The translations under genes and the position numbers were made by a program. From Sphingomonas hylomeconis (GTDB lineage: Bacteria; Pseudomonadota; Alphaproteobacteria; Sphingomonadales; Sphingomonadaceae): a stretch of 64,000 nucleotides of DNA. Positions 10,201-18,335 of this stretch are shown here, in pieces. The notes beneath the pieces are model-generated. The model ran no database searches, had not been told where the DNA came from, and saw only the letters and a program-made list of their open reading frames with translations. The DNA lies in assembly GCF_025370105.1 (NCBI RefSeq), contig NZ_JANQBK010000008.1:124001-188000 (forward strand), given 5' to 3'. Each line of letters opens with the position of its first letter. Position 1 is the first letter of the stretch.

Positions 10201-10302
10201 GGCGGCATCCTGCGCGACGGCGAGTTGCGGCAGGCCGGCAAGCGCCAGCGTGGACGCCGATAGTACGAGTTTCGAGAGCGTCCTAGCCGTAAAGCCGCGC
10301 AT
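7285..10302 (-). CDS. TonB-dependent receptor (glucoside-type locus)
   Basis: A 1005-residue outer-membrane receptor. A signal peptide (residues ~1-31, ending LAVAQ) precedes a TonB-box-like DGDIVVTGIRASL, a plug domain (~55-180, with DAISAEDIGKFPDTNLAESLQRITGVSIDR) and a 22-strand barrel ending in ...RFSF, as expected of the C-terminal insertion signal. The plug matches the Xanthomonas/Caulobacter-type TBDR subfamily used for plant and microbial glycan uptake. The start at 10302 was preferred over an ATG 15 bases upstream because GGGGAGGAC lies just before it. It heads an operon with halogenase, SapC, cupin and LacI genes and is divergent from a GH3 gene, implying import of a beta-glucoside-type oligosaccharide. 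Confidence 0.95.
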   Translation of the reverse strand: MRGFTARTLSKLVLSASTLALAGLPQLAVAQDAAATMGNPGPSDIPPAPADGETADGDIVVTGIRASLRQAVDIKRDGQGVIDAISAEDIGKFPDTNLAESLQRITGVSIDRSNGEGSTVTVRGFGPEYNLVTLNGRQMPTATLGDGASAPASRSFDFANLASEGVAAVEVYKTGRAAVPSGGIGSTINIRTPRPLDRPGLRGSIAAKGVVDTSQNGKNQVTPEVSGIFSATMGASDQFGILLSGVYQKRNASVNTGSVGFGNSFLGTENDWGTLGPEGPNVINRPGPNDVYEVPQSAAYNLTDIKRERINGQLVLQARPTDSLTATVDFTYSRNKIEARDSSVGVWFNFGDTSTSWTDGPVAGPVFYTERFGPGKDLSYSGSLTANVTENKSLGGNLKWEAPGGVTVSLDAHHSTAESKPTNKYGSSTSVGSAIFGVASQTVDFTKDLPVISYVMQPGINALNPALINATGNSFRNAYFRDEINQVQLSGRYDHDGDFLDSIDVGFSYVDNKVRSAYGFTQNDTWGGVGTPADLPDDLFELVSLPDKFDGVSGADSGIIPAYYRFNFERMVDLLDSKFKICGGDGNCLANYETDRRIREKTISPFVQVNTKFDLFGRTAHIIGGVRYDQTTISSRSLTPVPTGTAWVAAGEFNILYGTDSTFLTNKGSYQNWLPAIDLDFQPIQNVKLRASYSHTITRADYSSLQGGLTLSRQFGIAGGGGLQGNPNLVPFLSKNIDLSAEWYYSDTSYISAGYFRKKVSNFINSQEVERSAFELRNPGDGPRFRAAQAALGGTTDVSRIRDYILRNYPASVEVARDAQGAPVLDVNGYYTGRIFGLAEDGLVDFRVGTPFNSDQKATIDGFEFAIQHSFWNTGFGAILNYTIVNGDAKFNNALNPNVGQFALAGLSDSANAVLYYDKNGLQARVAYNWRDEFYAGGNPNPTYVEKYGQVDASASYEFIKGLTGFVEGINLTGQGRRGHRRSDNFVTFAQPGDARYSAGLRFSF

Positions 10303-10346
10303 GATTGTCCTCCCCATTACACTACGTGCGGTTGCCCCCGCACCTC

Positions 10347-10364
10347 ATTGAGAACGTTCACTTG
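10347..10364. promoter_or_regulatory. Putative LacI-family operator 1
   Basis: ATTGAGAACGTTCACTTG is a partly palindromic AACGTT-centred site in the intergenic region between the divergent TBDR and GH3 genes. It shares GAACGTTC and flanks with a second, better palindrome 65 bases to the right. The local LacI-type regulator is the obvious candidate to bind it. Confidence 0.6.
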
Positions 10365-10411
10365 CTGCGTTTCCGCGATCTTGTCAACAGTTTGGCGGGC
10401 TGCACGACAAT

Positions 10412-10429
10412 ATTGTGAACGTTCCCAAT
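10412..10429. promoter_or_regulatory. Putative LacI-family operator 2
   Basis: ATTGTGAACGTTCCCAAT is an 18-base palindrome with only one mismatched pair. Its centre (AACGTT) and length are typical of LacI/GalR operators. It lies upstream of the GH3 gene and also upstream of the TBDR operon, so one repressor could control both directions. Confidence 0.7.
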
Positions 10430-10524
10430 CTATGCTCTTACTGCTGCCGATGCTAGCGGCAACGCGCTAGCTTAACGCATCGCCAATACGCGACACGGCC
10501 GCAAAGACGGCACAGGGAGGATAT

Positions 10525-12777
10525 ATGTCGACGAAATTCCGCGCGGCGCTTGCCATATCGTCAATGCTCGCGCTGACCGTTGTGCCCGCCGCACGCGCCG
10601 GTGCGCCGCGCACGTCGACCGTGCGCGACGACGCCCGTGCCCGCGCCGATTCGATCGTTGCGCGGATGACGCTGGCAGAGAAGATTGCGCTGGTCCACGG
10701 CCTGTTCCCGCCCTTCGCGGTCGGCAAGACCAAGAATGAGCTGATCATGGCCGCCGGCCATATCGACGGTATTCCGCGTCTGGGCGTGCCGCTGGTGCGC
10801 GAGAGCGATGCCTCGCTCGGCGTCGCCAATCAGGTCGAGCAGCGCAAGGGCGATGTGGCGACTGCGCTTCCCTCGGCACTCGCCACCGCCGCCAGCTTCG
10901 ATCCGGCGATCGCCCGCGCCGGCGGCGCGATGATCGGTAGCGAGGCGCGCGCCAAGCGCTTCAACGTCCTGCTGGCCGGCGGCGTCAACCTGACGCGCGA
11001 TCCGTGGAACGGGCGCAATTTCGAATATCTCGGCGAAGATCCGCTGCTCGCCGGGCGGCTGGCGGGGCAGCATATCGTCGGCGTGCAATCCAACCGCATC
11101 GTCTCCACGATCAAGCATTTTGCGCTCAATGCGCAGGAAACCGGCCGGATGGTCGCCGATGCGCGGATCGGCGAGGCGGATCTGCGGATGAGCGATCTGC
11201 TCGCGTTCCAGATCGCGATTGAGACGGGAAAACCCGCTTCCGTGATGTGCGCCTATAACAAGGTGAATGGCGATTGGGCGTGCGAGAACGATTTTCTGCT
11301 CAACCGCGTGCTCAAGCGCGACTGGCGCTATCCCGGCTGGGTGATGAGCGATTGGGGCGGTGTGCATTCGACCGCCAAGGCGGCCAATGCCGGGCTCGAT
11401 CAGCAATCCGGGCAGGAACTCGACAAGGCGCCCTATTTCTCCGCGCCGCTCGAGGCCGCGGTCACGTCCGGCGCCGTCTCGGCCGCGCGGCTCGACGACA
11501 TGGTCGCGCGCTATCTGACCGGGCTGATCCAGACCGGCGCATATGACACGCCGATGCCGGCCAAGCCTGCCGCCATTCCCTACGCGAAGAACGCTTTGGT
11601 CGCGCAGCGCACCGCGGAAGCGGGCATCGTGCTGCTCAAGAACGAGGGCCGACTGTTGCCGCTGGCGCGCTCCGCCAAGCGGATCGTGCTGATCGGCGGG
11701 CGCGCGGATGTCGGCGTCCTGTCGGGCGGCGGATCGAGCCAGGTGCGCTCGGTCGGCGGTGCGCCGATCGAAATCCCGCTGACCTCGGGCGCGGCGATGT
11801 CGTTCGCGCGCTATACCTATCACGCCTCCTCGCCGCTCAAGGCGATCAAGGCGGCGCTGCCACAGGCGCAGGTCACGTTCGTCGATGGCACGGACGTCGC
11901 CGCGGCGGCGGCAGCGGCGCGCAACGCCGACATCGCGATCGTGTTCGCCACGCAGTGGACCACCGAGGCGCAGGATGTCGCCGATCTGTCGCTGCCCGAT
12001 CGCCAGGATACGCTGATCGCGGCGGTCGCCGCGGCGCAGCCGAAAACCGTGGCCGTGCTCGAAACCGGCGGCCCGGTGACGATGCCCTGGCTGGCACAAG
12101 TGCCGGCGGTGCTGCAGGCCTGGTATCCCGGGCAGCGCGGCGGCGAGGCGATCGCCAATCTGCTGACCGGCAAGGTCAATCCATCGGGCCGTCTGCCGAT
12201 CACCTTCCCGGCCAGCGCCACGCAGGCGCCGCGCCCCGCACCGGTCGGGATCGACACGCTGACCAGCCTCGAGGCGCAAGCCGCCGCCAATCCCGCCAAC
12301 GCCTCGAATTACCAGCTCAAGAGCTTCCCGATCGACTATGTCGAGGGCGCCGATGTCGGCTATCGCTGGTATGAAAAGAAGCGCCGCGCGCCGCTCTTCC
12401 CGTTCGGGCACGGGCTCAGCTACACCAACTTCGCCTATCGCAATTTTGCAGTCACCGGCGGCAAGACGCTGTCCGTTTCGTTCGAAGTGATCAATACCGG
12501 CAAGCGCGCGGGCGCAGACGTACCGCAAATCTATGTCGCGCGGGCCGGATCGGACACGCCGATGCGCCTCGCCGCCTTCACCCGCGTGACGCTGAAACCG
12601 GGTGAAACGCGCCGCATCACGCTGACCGCCGAACCGCGCATCCTGGCCGATTACGACACGCGGCTGCCGGGCTGGCGGATCACCGGCGGCCAGTACCGGG
12701 TCGCGCTGGCGCGCGACGCGACCGATCGCACGCTGACCAAGATGGTCGCGCTGGACGCGGCGACGATGCAGCCCTGA
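10525..12777 (+). CDS. Glycoside hydrolase family 3 beta-glucosidase-like enzyme
   Basis: A 750-residue secreted GH3 enzyme. A signal peptide (~1-25, ending AARA) is followed by the (beta/alpha)8 domain, in which the nucleophile is the aspartate of VMSDWGG (D276) and substrate-binding KHFALN appears earlier. The C-terminal alpha/beta sandwich (with GGSSQVRS and TEAQDVADLSLP) and a fibronectin-III-like domain (PLFPFGHGLSYTNF onward) complete the usual three-domain layout. The start is preceded by GGGAGG. It would release glucose or a similar sugar from beta-glycosides in the periplasm or outside. Downstream is an MFS transporter, 55 bases on, likely co-transcribed. Confidence 0.94.
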   Translation: MSTKFRAALAISSMLALTVVPAARAGAPRTSTVRDDARARADSIVARMTLAEKIALVHGLFPPFAVGKTKNELIMAAGHIDGIPRLGVPLVRESDASLGVANQVEQRKGDVATALPSALATAASFDPAIARAGGAMIGSEARAKRFNVLLAGGVNLTRDPWNGRNFEYLGEDPLLAGRLAGQHIVGVQSNRIVSTIKHFALNAQETGRMVADARIGEADLRMSDLLAFQIAIETGKPASVMCAYNKVNGDWACENDFLLNRVLKRDWRYPGWVMSDWGGVHSTAKAANAGLDQQSGQELDKAPYFSAPLEAAVTSGAVSAARLDDMVARYLTGLIQTGAYDTPMPAKPAAIPYAKNALVAQRTAEAGIVLLKNEGRLLPLARSAKRIVLIGGRADVGVLSGGGSSQVRSVGGAPIEIPLTSGAAMSFARYTYHASSPLKAIKAALPQAQVTFVDGTDVAAAAAAARNADIAIVFATQWTTEAQDVADLSLPDRQDTLIAAVAAAQPKTVAVLETGGPVTMPWLAQVPAVLQAWYPGQRGGEAIANLLTGKVNPSGRLPITFPASATQAPRPAPVGIDTLTSLEAQAAANPANASNYQLKSFPIDYVEGADVGYRWYEKKRRAPLFPFGHGLSYTNFAYRNFAVTGGKTLSVSFEVINTGKRAGADVPQIYVARAGSDTPMRLAAFTRVTLKPGETRRITLTAEPRILADYDTRLPGWRITGGQYRVALARDATDRTLTKMVALDAATMQP

Positions 12778-12832
12778 GCCGGCGCACGCCGGGAGTTGCC
12801 CGGCGGCCAGCGAGGGGCCACAGCGACAGCGG

Positions 12833-14035
12833 ATGTCGTCGCCCGTTCCCCTCGCCCCCCGCGCCAGTCGTGCGCTGCCACTCTACGCGCTGGCTGCCGC
12901 GGGGGGCGTGGTCGGCTATCTCCCGCTCCTCACGCTGCTGCTGCCGATCAAGGTAGAATTGCTCGCCGGCGAGGCGCGGATCGGCGTGCTCACCGCGACC
13001 GTCCTCGCCGGCGCGGCCGCGGCGAGCCTGGCCAATATCCTGTTCGGCTGGCTCAGCGATCGATCGGTCGCCGCAGGCGGCGGGCGGCGCATCTGGGTCA
13101 CCGCCGGGCTGGTGGGGACCGGCATGGCCTTTGCCGCAATCGCCGCGGCGGTCACGCCGCTCGCCATCGTGCTGAGCATCGCTGCGTTCCAGATCGCGAT
13201 CAACGCCGTATTGGCCCCCTTGTTCGCGATGATGGCCGAAGAGGTGCCGGATGACCGCAAAGGACTGGCGGGGGGATTGCTCGCGCTGGGGAGCCCGCTC
13301 GCCGCGGCAGTGTCGGCCGTGCTGCTCAGCCTGACTGCGCTGGGCGAGGCGATGCGCCTCGCGCTCGTCTGGCTGACGCTTGCCGGCTGCGTGCTGCCTA
13401 TCGTGCTAACACGCCCGACGCGAAAGCCCGACCCAGGCGCATCCGACGCTCTGCCGCCCGCACCCGCGCGTCGCGATCTGGCCGCGGCCTGGGCGGGCCG
13501 GCTGTTGATGCAGGTCGCCGGCAACGTCCTGTCGCTATACCTGCTTTATTACATCGAAAGCATCGCGCCGGGCCATGGGCCGATCGCGCTTGCACCGCAT
13601 ATCGGCAGCCTGATGACCATCGCCTTCATCGTGCCGCTGCCGCTCGCCATCCTGCTCGGGCGCGTGTCGGATCTCACCGGGCGGCGCAAACCGGTGCTGC
13701 TCGGCGCCGCGCTGGTCGCCGCGCTCGGGCTGGCCGGCATGGCGCTGGCGGCAAGCTGGCCGGCGGCGGCAATCGCGTTCGGCATCTATGTCGCGGGCTC
13801 GCAGGTCTATCTCGCGCTGCACACCGGCTTTGCCATGCAGTTGCTGCCCGATCCCCGCCGCCGCGGCCGCGATCTGGGGCTGCTCAACCTGACCAACACG
13901 CTGCCCGCCATCCTCGGCCCGCTACTGACCTGGCTGCTGGCGACCCCGAGCGATTTCGCGCCGCTGATGATCGTATTGGCGGTACTGACCGTAAGCGGCG
14001 GGCTGATCACCATGCTGGTACGCCAACGGCGCTGA
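12833..14035 (+). CDS. MFS transporter, probably sugar uptake
   Basis: A 400-residue inner-membrane protein with about 12 hydrophobic segments. It has the MFS signature loop after helix 2 (FGWLSDRSVAAGGGRR) and a related loop after helix 8 (LGRVSDLTGRRKP), consistent with two six-helix halves. It follows the GH3 gene in the same direction, so import of the liberated monosaccharide or disaccharide is the likely job. The exact substrate cannot be read from the sequence. Confidence 0.88.
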   Translation: MSSPVPLAPRASRALPLYALAAAGGVVGYLPLLTLLLPIKVELLAGEARIGVLTATVLAGAAAASLANILFGWLSDRSVAAGGGRRIWVTAGLVGTGMAFAAIAAAVTPLAIVLSIAAFQIAINAVLAPLFAMMAEEVPDDRKGLAGGLLALGSPLAAAVSAVLLSLTALGEAMRLALVWLTLAGCVLPIVLTRPTRKPDPGASDALPPAPARRDLAAAWAGRLLMQVAGNVLSLYLLYYIESIAPGHGPIALAPHIGSLMTIAFIVPLPLAILLGRVSDLTGRRKPVLLGAALVAALGLAGMALAASWPAAAIAFGIYVAGSQVYLALHTGFAMQLLPDPRRRGRDLGLLNLTNTLPAILGPLLTWLLATPSDFAPLMIVLAVLTVSGGLITMLVRQRR

Positions 14036-14068
14036 CCCCATTGCCGATCGGCCGCACCCGCGGTCAGC

Positions 14069-14098
14069 CCGCCCAGTTGCCGTGGCGACAACGGGCGG
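14069..14098. terminator. Hairpin between convergent genes
   Basis: CCGCCC (14069-14074) pairs with GGGCGG (14093-14098), and an inner GTTG pairs with CAAC. It lies in the 85-base gap where the MFS gene and the beta-helix gene converge. There is no T-run, so it may stop transcription only weakly or act as an mRNA 3-prime stabiliser. Confidence 0.4.
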
Positions 14099-14120
14099 AC
14101 CGGCCAGGTCGCAGATCGGC

Positions 14121-15137
14121 TCAGTGCGGCGGGATCGTGCCCGTAAAGGCGCCATTGGCAACGGCGCCGGCGCTGTTGAGATTACCGTCGAGGTGATTGT
14201 TTCCATAGCTCGCCAGGACCGATCCGTTGCCGGCGCTGACGCCGGTCGCAGCCGCGGCCGAGGCTGCGCCATTGGCGGTGATCGTATTGTTGGCGAACCG
14301 CCCGGTCACCCCGCTGCCATTGCCGGCGACGCCGAGCGAGCCGTTCCCCGCGATCAGCGCATCGACCATGGCCACTTCCACCGTGCCCGTCCCGGGCAGC
14401 GCCTTGGCGAAGAGCCCGATGCCGCTGTTCGTGATCACGCCGCCATTGGCCTGAACGCTGATCTTCGTGCTCGTCGTCCCGGTCAGATCGAGACGCAGCC
14501 CGACATTCTTGCTGTCCTGGATACGAACATGATTGAGCACGACATTGGCGGTCGCCCCGGTGGCCGGCGCGATGCGCACGCCACCGCTGCTCGCGTCGGC
14601 CGTCGCACCATTGCCGGTGATGATCACATTATCGAGGTTGAGGAACGCGGTGTCGCCCGTCCCCACCTCGAACGAGACACCCTGCGCGTTGAACCCCTTG
14701 ATCGTCGTATTGCGGATATTGAGTCCTGCGCCGTTGATGAAGCGCACGCCGTTCAACCCCGGCGATCCGGTCGGCCCGAAAATGTCGATGCCGCTGATCG
14801 TCACGACATCGGCGTCACCGGCGTTGATCGTGAACCCATTGGTGCCCGCCACCAGCACGCCGGCCTCCGTGGTATCGCACAGGAAGGTGACCGCCTTGGT
14901 CACGGTGACCGCACCGAAGCCGCCGGGATCGATGCAATTGATCTCGCCGCCCGCCGCGGTCTTCGAGATCGCGCCGGCAAATGTCTTGCACGGTGCGGTG
15001 CGACTGCACGGATTGGCATCGTCGCCGACACCCGAGACCCATGTGCGCGTCGCCTGGGCGCCCGCCGGCGTGGCGGCGAGGCCGCTGGTCAGCACGGCCA
15101 GCCCGGCAATCACGAAGCGTGTATCGATCCTTATCAT
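14121..15137 (-). CDS. Secreted right-handed parallel beta-helix protein
   Basis: A 338-residue exported protein. The ATG at 15137 has GGGGGAGGGG just upstream and begins a clear signal peptide (MIRIDTRFVIAGLAVL... ending AGA). The mature part starts with a Cys-containing segment (WVSGVGDDANPCSRTAPCKTF) and continues as repeated short turns rich in N, G, I and V, typical of a parallel beta-helix (NGVRFINGAGLNIRNTTIKG and similar coils). No carbohydrate-active catalytic motif is evident, so enzymatic function cannot be claimed; such proteins may bind polysaccharide or act as adhesins. It stands alone between the glucoside locus and the RiPP locus. Confidence 0.82.
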   Translation of the reverse strand: MIRIDTRFVIAGLAVLTSGLAATPAGAQATRTWVSGVGDDANPCSRTAPCKTFAGAISKTAAGGEINCIDPGGFGAVTVTKAVTFLCDTTEAGVLVAGTNGFTINAGDADVVTISGIDIFGPTGSPGLNGVRFINGAGLNIRNTTIKGFNAQGVSFEVGTGDTAFLNLDNVIITGNGATADASSGGVRIAPATGATANVVLNHVRIQDSKNVGLRLDLTGTTSTKISVQANGGVITNSGIGLFAKALPGTGTVEVAMVDALIAGNGSLGVAGNGSGVTGRFANNTITANGAASAAAATGVSAGNGSVLASYGNNHLDGNLNSAGAVANGAFTGTIPPH

Positions 15138-15349
15138 GCCCCTCCCCCTTCGCTCATGTATCGCCAACAAGCCCCTTGGCGAACGCACGCCATACATGCA
15201 TATTATGGGCCATTAGGCAAAAGAAGATTGTGCGATCTACTACACCTAATCATTAATTCGACAGACGAATTGCAGTCAGAAAGCTATCTATACAGCGAGC
15301 GCGCCGATACTCATTGGCCATATCCAACTCATAGGCGAGCCATACGACT

Positions 15350-15619
15350 TTGCTGTTCATCTGTTCTTCGATCGACTGGAACGACCTTGACGGAGAGCTC
15401 GCGCTGTTCGACCCGCGCGACGGCCGCTATCACGCGCTCAATCCTCCCGCAGCGGCGATCTGGCGGGGCATTGCGGACGGATTGAGCCCGGCCATGATCG
15501 TCGCGCGGCTCGCCGGCCTTTATGCTGCGCCGCCCGACCATATCGCTGCCGATGTCGCGGCATTCATCGATCAGGCACTCGCCAAGGGGTTGATCGAACG
15601 ACGCGGCGACGCCGGATGA
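15350..15619 (+). CDS. PqqD-family RiPP recognition protein (lasso B1-like)
   Basis: An 89-residue PqqD-like protein, the stand-alone RiPP recognition element that binds the leader of a precursor peptide. Seen are LFDPRDGRYHALNPPAAAIW, the beta-strand/helix signature of the family, and a C-terminal helical part ending FIDQALAKGLIERRG. An in-frame TAG at 15332 limits the N-terminus, so the start must be the TTG at 15350 or a nearby non-ATG codon; the ribosome site is weak. Its stop overlaps the cyclase start by four bases (ATGA). The upstream 15138-15349 stretch is unusually AT-rich for this genome and probably carries the promoter. Confidence 0.85.
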   Translation: MLFICSSIDWNDLDGELALFDPRDGRYHALNPPAAAIWRGIADGLSPAMIVARLAGLYAAPPDHIAADVAAFIDQALAKGLIERRGDAG

Positions 15620-17511
15620 GCGCGATCGCCGGCGCGGTGCATGTCGATGGGCGCGCGATGCCCGCGACGACGCTCGCGCGCATCGCCGCCGCCGCCGCGC
15701 CGCGCGGTTTCGACGGCCGGAGCATCTGGCACGCCGGCCCGGCGGGCCTGATCCGCTTCCACCACGCGACCACCCCCGAAGCGGTCGGCGAGCGTCAGCC
15801 GTTGACCGGCGCATCGGGCGCGGTGATCGCATTCGATGGCCGGCTGGACAATCGTGCCGATCTGCTCGGCCTGCTTGGCGCCCCCGGCCAGGCCTTGCGC
15901 GACGCCCCCGATGCCACGCTGGCGCTCGCGCTGTTCGAGCGCCGCGGCGAGGATTTCCTGCAGGCCTTGGTCGGCGATTGGGCGCTGACGATCTGGCAGC
16001 CGCACGCGCAACGGCTGTTATGCGCACGATCGCCGATGGGGTGGCGGCCGTTCCTATGGACGTTCGACGGGCGCACGTTCGGTTTCGCCACCGAACCCCG
16101 CGCGCTGATCGTCGGGCTGGGGCTTGATCGGCGCCTCAACGAGGCCGCGATCGGCGAAATGATCGCCGCCCGCTTCATGACGCATGACGAAACGGTGTGG
16201 GCGCAGATCCAACGGCTTGGGCAAGGTGCGGCGCTGCGCCTCGAACGCGGCCGGGTCGCGCACTGGCAATGGCATGTCGGGCCGTTCGCGGATCACCGGC
16301 GACTGTCCGAAGCGGACCATGTCGACCGGTTCAACGCGCTGTTCGATCAGGCGCTGAGCGCGACGATGCGCAGCAACACCGGAGTCGGCGCGCATCTTTC
16401 CGGTGGCCTGGATTCGTCGAGCGTGGTCGCACGCCTCACCGAACTGCACCGTGCGGGGCAGGTGGACCGGCAGATCGGTGCGATATCCGCCCGTTTCCCC
16501 GGCGAAGCGCAGGACGAGACGCGGTGGAGCAGCGCGGTCGAAGCACATTGCGGGATCGCTGCGCGTATCGTCGGGCGCGAAGCCTATGACCTCGACGCCG
16601 CCGGGCGATGGTGCGCGGAGACGCTGCAACTGCCGCTGCGCCCCAGTCTGACGGATGGCACCACCGCCGGGATTCGCGCCCAGCAGGCAGCGGGCGAACG
16701 CGTGCTGCTGACCGGCGAAGGCGGCGACGAATGGCTCGGCGGCGGGCTTGGCCACCTGCCCGACATGCTGCTGCGTGGCGATCTGCTCGGCCTGCTGCGC
16801 GAGGCGCTCGGCCAGTTCCCGGCCGAGCCGCGCTACAGGCGGTTGCAACGCACCGCCTTCCGCGCGCTCGCCCCGATCGTCAGCCCAGCCTATCGCGCCA
16901 AATTCCTCACCCCCGCCTTGGTGTTCGACACGCCGATGCCCGAATGGATCCGGCCGGAATGGGCCGCGCGGATCGGGCTCGCCCAACGCTGGCACGACAC
17001 GAAACCGCCATTCGCCCCGCACGGCTTCGCGCAGAAGCAGCGTTATGCCGTGTTCGCGCATGCGCGCCGCTACGTCGGCTATGAGCCGCTGCTCGCCTTC
17101 GCCGAGGCGCACGGCGTCGAGATGCGCCATCCGTTCCACGATCTGCGCCTGACCACCTTTCTGATGGGCGCGTCGGGACCGATGCTGCGCCACAAGGGGG
17201 AGCGGAAATATCTGCTACGCGAGGCGATGCGCGGCACGCTGCCCGAAGCGGTGCGGCAACGGCAGGACAAGGCGCTTTTCCTGAACAGCACGGTGGATGT
17301 ACTGGCGGATTATTTCCGCCGCCGGCCGCCGCGCACCATGACGCTCGCCCGGCTAGGCTGGATCGATGGCGACCGGATCGACGCGCTGTTCGCCCCCGCC
17401 AAGGCATGGCGCGACAGCGGATCGACCACCCCGCTCGGCACCACCCGGCTGGCCCCCTTATGGTTCGTGGTGGCGATGGATCTGTGGCTGGATCACGCGA
17501 TCGGCGTTTAG
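15616..17511 (+). CDS. Asparagine-synthase-like lasso peptide cyclase (C protein)
   Basis: A 631-residue asparagine synthetase B homologue. The N-terminal glutaminase-like domain begins MSAIAGAV and lacks the Cys2 nucleophile of true glutamine-dependent enzymes, as is usual for lasso cyclases. The ATP-pyrophosphatase loop is HLSGGLDSSS (S262-S268), and the later GEGGDEWLGGG matches the family. In lasso pathways this enzyme adenylates an Asp/Glu side chain and closes the macrolactam on the core N-terminus. It is coupled to the PqqD gene by ATGA and converges on the sulfotransferase with a four-base overlap of stop codons. A generic amidotransferase role is possible but less likely in this context. 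Confidence 0.88.
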   Translation: MSAIAGAVHVDGRAMPATTLARIAAAAAPRGFDGRSIWHAGPAGLIRFHHATTPEAVGERQPLTGASGAVIAFDGRLDNRADLLGLLGAPGQALRDAPDATLALALFERRGEDFLQALVGDWALTIWQPHAQRLLCARSPMGWRPFLWTFDGRTFGFATEPRALIVGLGLDRRLNEAAIGEMIAARFMTHDETVWAQIQRLGQGAALRLERGRVAHWQWHVGPFADHRRLSEADHVDRFNALFDQALSATMRSNTGVGAHLSGGLDSSSVVARLTELHRAGQVDRQIGAISARFPGEAQDETRWSSAVEAHCGIAARIVGREAYDLDAAGRWCAETLQLPLRPSLTDGTTAGIRAQQAAGERVLLTGEGGDEWLGGGLGHLPDMLLRGDLLGLLREALGQFPAEPRYRRLQRTAFRALAPIVSPAYRAKFLTPALVFDTPMPEWIRPEWAARIGLAQRWHDTKPPFAPHGFAQKQRYAVFAHARRYVGYEPLLAFAEAHGVEMRHPFHDLRLTTFLMGASGPMLRHKGERKYLLREAMRGTLPEAVRQRQDKALFLNSTVDVLADYFRRRPPRTMTLARLGWIDGDRIDALFAPAKAWRDSGSTTPLGTTRLAPLWFVVAMDLWLDHAIGV

Positions 17512-18335
17512 CGGCCTGCGCCACCACCGCGCTCGCGGAGATAGCGCAGCACGAGCGCTTCGTCCGCCATTCCCGATTGTCGACGCATCCGCGCCGCCGG
17601 GACCGCCGCCGTGCTGCCCAGCCAGGCAAGCGTGCCGGCGACCGTCGCCTGATAATCCCGCTTGAGCGCCTCATAGCTAACGCCGTGCGGCTCGGCGCCG
17701 ATCGCGGCGAAGAAATTGCGCCAATGCGCGTGGCACGCGTCGGTCGTGGCGATGTAGCGATCGATCCGGTCGGCATCATAGGCGACCGGGCCGCGCGGTG
17801 CGCGCGCGCCGGCGGCGGGGATGACGCGCCAGATCCCGGTTTGCATCGCGGTCATCCCCGATATCGCCAGACGCACCCGATCGTTGCGCTGCAGGTGCAC
17901 GAAGCGCGGGTTGGGCACTATATCGGCCAGCAGCGCCGCGATCGCGCGATAGGTCTCGGGCGGCACTTGATCGGGCGGCGACAGCCCCGACGCGGCGAAC
18001 CGATCGGGATCGCGTTCTGCCGCCATCTGCTCGATATCGCGCCAGAACAGCTTGACCGCGAACGTGCCGCTCGGATCGGTACGCCAGCGGTGCGCGGCCC
18101 GGATATACTCGGCCAGCGTGGGTGTCGCCCAGCGCTCGGCCAGGCCGGGGCGGAAGCCGGGGTGGAAATATTCCAGCGGGCAGCCCAGCCCGCCGGCGAA
18201 ATACAGCGCCTCGCCCAACAACGTACTGCCCGAGCGCGGATGCGTGCAAAGCAATACGGTCCGCCGCGGCGGCCCCTCCCAGGCGCGATAATCGTGCGCC
18301 GCGGTGGTCAGATCATAGGGCGTGGCTCCGGTCAT
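17508..18335 (-). CDS. Stf0-type sulfotransferase, probable RiPP tailoring enzyme
   Basis: A 275-residue PAPS-dependent sulfotransferase of the Stf0 family. The 5-prime-phosphosulfate-binding loop is THPRSGSTLL (31-40), followed by the Stf0-typical GLGCPLEYFHPG segment; FVHLQRNDRVRLAISG corresponds to the 3-prime-phosphate-binding region. Known Stf0 members sulfate trehalose or related glycans, but this gene is translationally coupled (ATGA) to the HPr-kinase-like gene and lies within the lasso-type locus, so sulfation of the peptide, or of a phospho-peptide conjugate, is a reasonable inference. It could instead modify a surface glycan independently. Confidence 0.85.
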   Translation of the reverse strand: MTGATPYDLTTAAHDYRAWEGPPRRTVLLCTHPRSGSTLLGEALYFAGGLGCPLEYFHPGFRPGLAERWATPTLAEYIRAAHRWRTDPSGTFAVKLFWRDIEQMAAERDPDRFAASGLSPPDQVPPETYRAIAALLADIVPNPRFVHLQRNDRVRLAISGMTAMQTGIWRVIPAAGARAPRGPVAYDADRIDRYIATTDACHAHWRNFFAAIGAEPHGVSYEALKRDYQATVAGTLAWLGSTAAVPAARMRRQSGMADEALVLRYLRERGGGAGR

